Of a DNA stretch of 64,000 nucleotides, positions 61,866-64,000 are shown piece after piece (positions within the stretch are counted from its first letter, which is position 1; each line of letters starts with the position of its first letter). The position numbers and the translations under genes are program-made. The notes beneath the pieces are model-generated. The model ran no database searches, was not told where the DNA came from, and saw only the letters and a list, made by a program, of their open reading frames with translations. The stretch is from Polaribacter aestuariivivens (lineage in GTDB: Bacteria > Bacteroidota > Bacteroidia > Flavobacteriales > Flavobacteriaceae), in NCBI RefSeq assembly GCF_005885675.1, contig NZ_VANR01000002.1:434001-498000 (forward strand). Reading direction: 5' to 3'.

Positions 61866-63194
61866 ATGTTTAATAATTTAAGCGATAAATTAGATAAAGC
61901 CTTACACACCCTAAAAGGTCATGGTAAAATTACAGAAGTAAATGTTGCAGAAACTTTAAAAGAAGTTCGAAGAGCGTTATTAGATGCCGATGTTAATTTT
62001 AAAATAGCCAAAGATTTTACTAAAAAAGTACAAACTGAAGCTTTAGGACAAGATGTTTTAACTACATTAAATCCTGGGCAATTAATGGTAAAGTTAGTAA
62101 AAGACGAACTTACCAAATTAATGGGTGGTGAAACTGTTGGAATTAACTTAGGTGGATCACCAACTGTTATTTTAATGTCTGGTTTACAAGGTTCTGGTAA
62201 AACAACTTTTTCTGGAAAACTAGCAAACTACTTAAAAGATAAAAAATCTAAGCAAGTGTTACTAGTTGGTTGTGATGTTTACAGGCCAGCAGCAATAAAT
62301 CAATTACAAGTTGTTGGAGAACAAATTGGTGTAGAAGTATATGCTGAAATTGAAAATAAAAATCCTGTAGAAATTTCTAAAAATGCCATTGCGCACGCAA
62401 AAGCAACTGGTAAAAATGTAGTTATTATTGATACAGCTGGTCGTTTAGCGGTAGATGAAGAAATGATGTCAGAAATTTCTAACATTCATAAAGCAATCAC
62501 ACCACAAGAAACACTTTTTGTTGTAGATTCTATGACAGGTCAAGATGCTGTAAATACGGCAAAAGCATTTAATGATATTTTAAATTTTGATGGTGTTGTT
62601 TTAACAAAATTAGATGGTGATACACGTGGTGGAGCAGCATTATCTATAAAATCTGTAGTTGACAAACCAATTAAATTTATTGGTACAGGTGAAAAAATGG
62701 ATGCTATTGATGTTTTTCACCCAGATAGAATGGCTGACAGAATATTGGGTATGGGTGATGTAATTTCACTTGTTGAAAGAGCACAAGACCAATATGATGA
62801 AGAGGAAGCTAGAAAACTACAGAAAAAAATTGCCAAAAATCAGTTTGGTTTTGATGATTTCTTAAATCAAATACAGCAAATTAAAAAAATGGGAAGCATG
62901 AAAGACCTTATGGGTATGATTCCTGGTGCTGGAAAAGCCTTAAAAGATGTAGATATTGATGATGACGCATTTAAAGGAATAGAAGCCATAATTCATTCTA
63001 TGACTCCTGGTGAAAGAAGTGTTCCTTCTACCATAAACTCTAGTAGAAAAAAACGAATTGCCAAAGGTTCTGGAACTTCGATACAAGAAGTAAACCAATT
63101 AATGAAGCAATTTAACCAAATGAGTAAAATGATGAAAATGATGCAAGGTGGTGGTGGCAAAAAGATGATGCAAATGATGAAAGGAATGAAATAA
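61866..63194 (+). CDS. ffh: Signal recognition particle protein Ffh
   Basis: 442 residues from the ATG at 61866. N domain MFNNLSDKLDKALHTLKGHG; GTPase motifs GLQGSGKTTFSGKLANYL, VLLVGCDVYRPAAINQL, IIDTAGRLAVDEE and VLTKLDGDTRGGAAL; then a Met-rich M domain (MKMMQGGGGKKMMQMMKGMK at the end) that binds signal sequences and SRP RNA. It directs inner-membrane proteins to SecYEG with FtsY. No SRP RNA gene was seen nearby. A terminator follows. Confidence 0.98.
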   Translation: MFNNLSDKLDKALHTLKGHGKITEVNVAETLKEVRRALLDADVNFKIAKDFTKKVQTEALGQDVLTTLNPGQLMVKLVKDELTKLMGGETVGINLGGSPTVILMSGLQGSGKTTFSGKLANYLKDKKSKQVLLVGCDVYRPAAINQLQVVGEQIGVEVYAEIENKNPVEISKNAIAHAKATGKNVVIIDTAGRLAVDEEMMSEISNIHKAITPQETLFVVDSMTGQDAVNTAKAFNDILNFDGVVLTKLDGDTRGGAALSIKSVVDKPIKFIGTGEKMDAIDVFHPDRMADRILGMGDVISLVERAQDQYDEEEARKLQKKIAKNQFGFDDFLNQIQQIKKMGSMKDLMGMIPGAGKALKDVDIDDDAFKGIEAIIHSMTPGERSVPSTINSSRKKRIAKGSGTSIQEVNQLMKQFNQMSKMMKMMQGGGGKKMMQMMKGMK

Positions 63195-63200
63195 AATAAC

Positions 63201-63224
63201 AAAAGCTGCTTTTTAGCAGCTTTT
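63201..63224 (+). terminator. Intrinsic terminator of ffh
   Basis: Hairpin AAAAGCTGCT/AGCAGCTTTT followed by a T run, 7 bp past the ffh stop. Confidence 0.88.
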
Positions 63225-63235
63225 TTTTATAGAAA

Positions 63236-64000
63236 ATGCAAAACATATTACAAACATTCGTAGATTCTAAAAAATTGAGAAATCTTTTTTTTATAACGTT
63301 GAGTGTCCTCATTTTTTGGGTATCAAAAAATAATGGTATGTTTTGGGACAACGTTTTGTTTGCCTCAAAAATGGGAAATCATTTATATGCAAACTCCATT
63401 TTTAATTGGACAATACCAAATAGTTTTGACCCTGGTCACCCTCCTTTTTTAGGTTTTTTACTTGCCATTTTTTGGAAAATTTTAGGTCATAAATTATGGG
63501 TAAGTCATTTGTTAATTTTCTTTTTTAATTTTGGCTTTTTTATTCAACTCTATAAATTTATAAGCTATTTTATAAATAAAAATTCATTACGTTTTTTCGC
63601 TTTTTTAATCGTAATTATAGATCCTACATTATCAACTGCCTTTGTTCTGGTAAATCCAGAGATTATTATTTTGTTTTTCTTTCTATTAGCTGTGAATGGT
63701 ATTTTATATAAAAACTTAAAATGTAAATTTATTGGCTTATTCTTTTTAAGCATTATAACTTTTAGAAGTATGATGCTATTTGGGGGTTTACTATTATTTG
63801 ACGTTTTAAATGCTATTTTATTAGAAAAGAAAAAAATTAAAGCCATTTTAAATCTAAAATATATACAATTTTATTTTTTTGCTAGTTTACCAGGAGTTGC
63901 TTTTGTTGTTTGGAGATTAACCACTAAAGGCTGGTTACAAACACACCCTGATTCACCTTGGGCAAGTCTTTGGCACTTTGCAGACTTTTATACGTTTATA
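63236..64000 (+). CDS. ArnT/PMT-like membrane glycosyltransferase, 3' end outside window
   Basis: The frame is open from the ATG at 63236 to the end of the window (255 residues visible) with no stop. It begins MQNILQTFVDSKKLRNLFF, then a first loop with NNGMFWDNVLFASKM and FDPGHPPFLGFLLAIFW; the Asp/His-Pro-Pro pattern resembles the lipid-sugar-binding loop of GT39/GT83 (ArnT-like) transferases. Several membrane segments follow (LLIFFFNFGFFIQL, LIVIIDPTLSTAFVL, IIILFFFLLAVNGIL). It probably uses a polyprenyl-phosphate sugar to modify lipids or proteins. It begins 12 bp after the ffh terminator. Confidence 0.75.
   Translation, partial: MQNILQTFVDSKKLRNLFFITLSVLIFWVSKNNGMFWDNVLFASKMGNHLYANSIFNWTIPNSFDPGHPPFLGFLLAIFWKILGHKLWVSHLLIFFFNFGFFIQLYKFISYFINKNSLRFFAFLIVIIDPTLSTAFVLVNPEIIILFFFLLAVNGILYKNLKCKFIGLFFLSIITFRSMMLFGGLLLFDVLNAILLEKKKIKAILNLKYIQFYFFASLPGVAFVVWRLTTKGWLQTHPDSPWASLWHFADFYTFI

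Noticed and set aside
1..64000. Mobile elements, prophage or defence islands
   Set aside because: No transposase, integrase, phage structural gene, restriction-modification or known defence gene was found, and base composition looks even throughout.

Overview
The window looks like ordinary chromosome of a member of the Flavobacteriaceae (Bacteroidota), of the marine Polaribacter/Tenacibaculum kind. The evidence is a uniformly AT-rich sequence, TAnnTTTG-type -7 promoter boxes, two proteins with type IX secretion (T9SS) C-terminal sorting domains, two TonB-dependent receptors, bacillithiol synthesis (BshB1), and gene orders I associate with flavobacteria (recF/DUF721, TPR-ribH-mutL-rhomboids, lipoprotein-TerC). 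I see no insertion sequence, prophage, CRISPR array, rRNA or integrase, and no compositional island.

Layout. 1-10 kb: the 3' part of a TonB receptor, a MORN-repeat protein, a small lipoprotein and a 1813-residue secreted leucine-rich-repeat protein. 9.7-14.4 kb: a regulatory cluster with an orphan HTH protein, two paralogous membrane histidine kinases and a response regulator between them. 14.4-20.3 kb: stress and DNA repair (peroxiredoxin, an Nth lacking its Fe-S cluster, an NAD(P)-binding protein, an ECF sigma factor with a 47-residue partner, UvrA). 20.3-25.6 kb: a membrane protein, an unrecognised lipoprotein preceded by a LytTR-type direct repeat, and a LytS/LytTR two-component pair. 25.6-32 kb: tRNA-His, BshB1, a trans-sulfuration enzyme, a DUF2520/KdsC pair, Pcm, an oxidoreductase and guanine deaminase. 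31.7-40.3 kb: DUF721-RecF on the minus strand, then a long plus-strand run of TPR protein, RibH, a small membrane protein, MutL, two rhomboid proteases, a nuclease-fold protein and a lycopene-cyclase-like membrane protein. 40.3-50.9 kb: small enzymes, MtaB, a lytic transglycosylase, YwbE, a cold-shock protein, nitronate monooxygenase, a secreted subtilase, MnmA, a lipoprotein and a second MORN protein. 50.9-56.9 kb: PurB, a lipoprotein, TerC and a probable metal-uptake set (His-rich exported protein, TonB receptor, His/Asp-rich lipoprotein). 57-64 kb: a CDP-alcohol phosphatidyltransferase, an MFS transporter, an M48 protease, MsrB, DinB, Ffh and the start of a membrane glycosyltransferase.

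The points most worth following up are: the TerC/His-rich/TonB/lipoprotein cluster, with an apparent ATT start codon and a perfect 17-bp inverted repeat in its middle; the 12-bp direct repeat at 21-bp period upstream of the unrecognised lipoprotein beside a LytTR pair; the modular LRR protein with EF-hand-like loops beside a two-kinase cluster; the 47-residue protein behind the ECF sigma factor; and lost catalytic or cofactor motifs in Nth and MutL. None of these is shown to be a new system by sequence alone, and several are probably shared across the clade.
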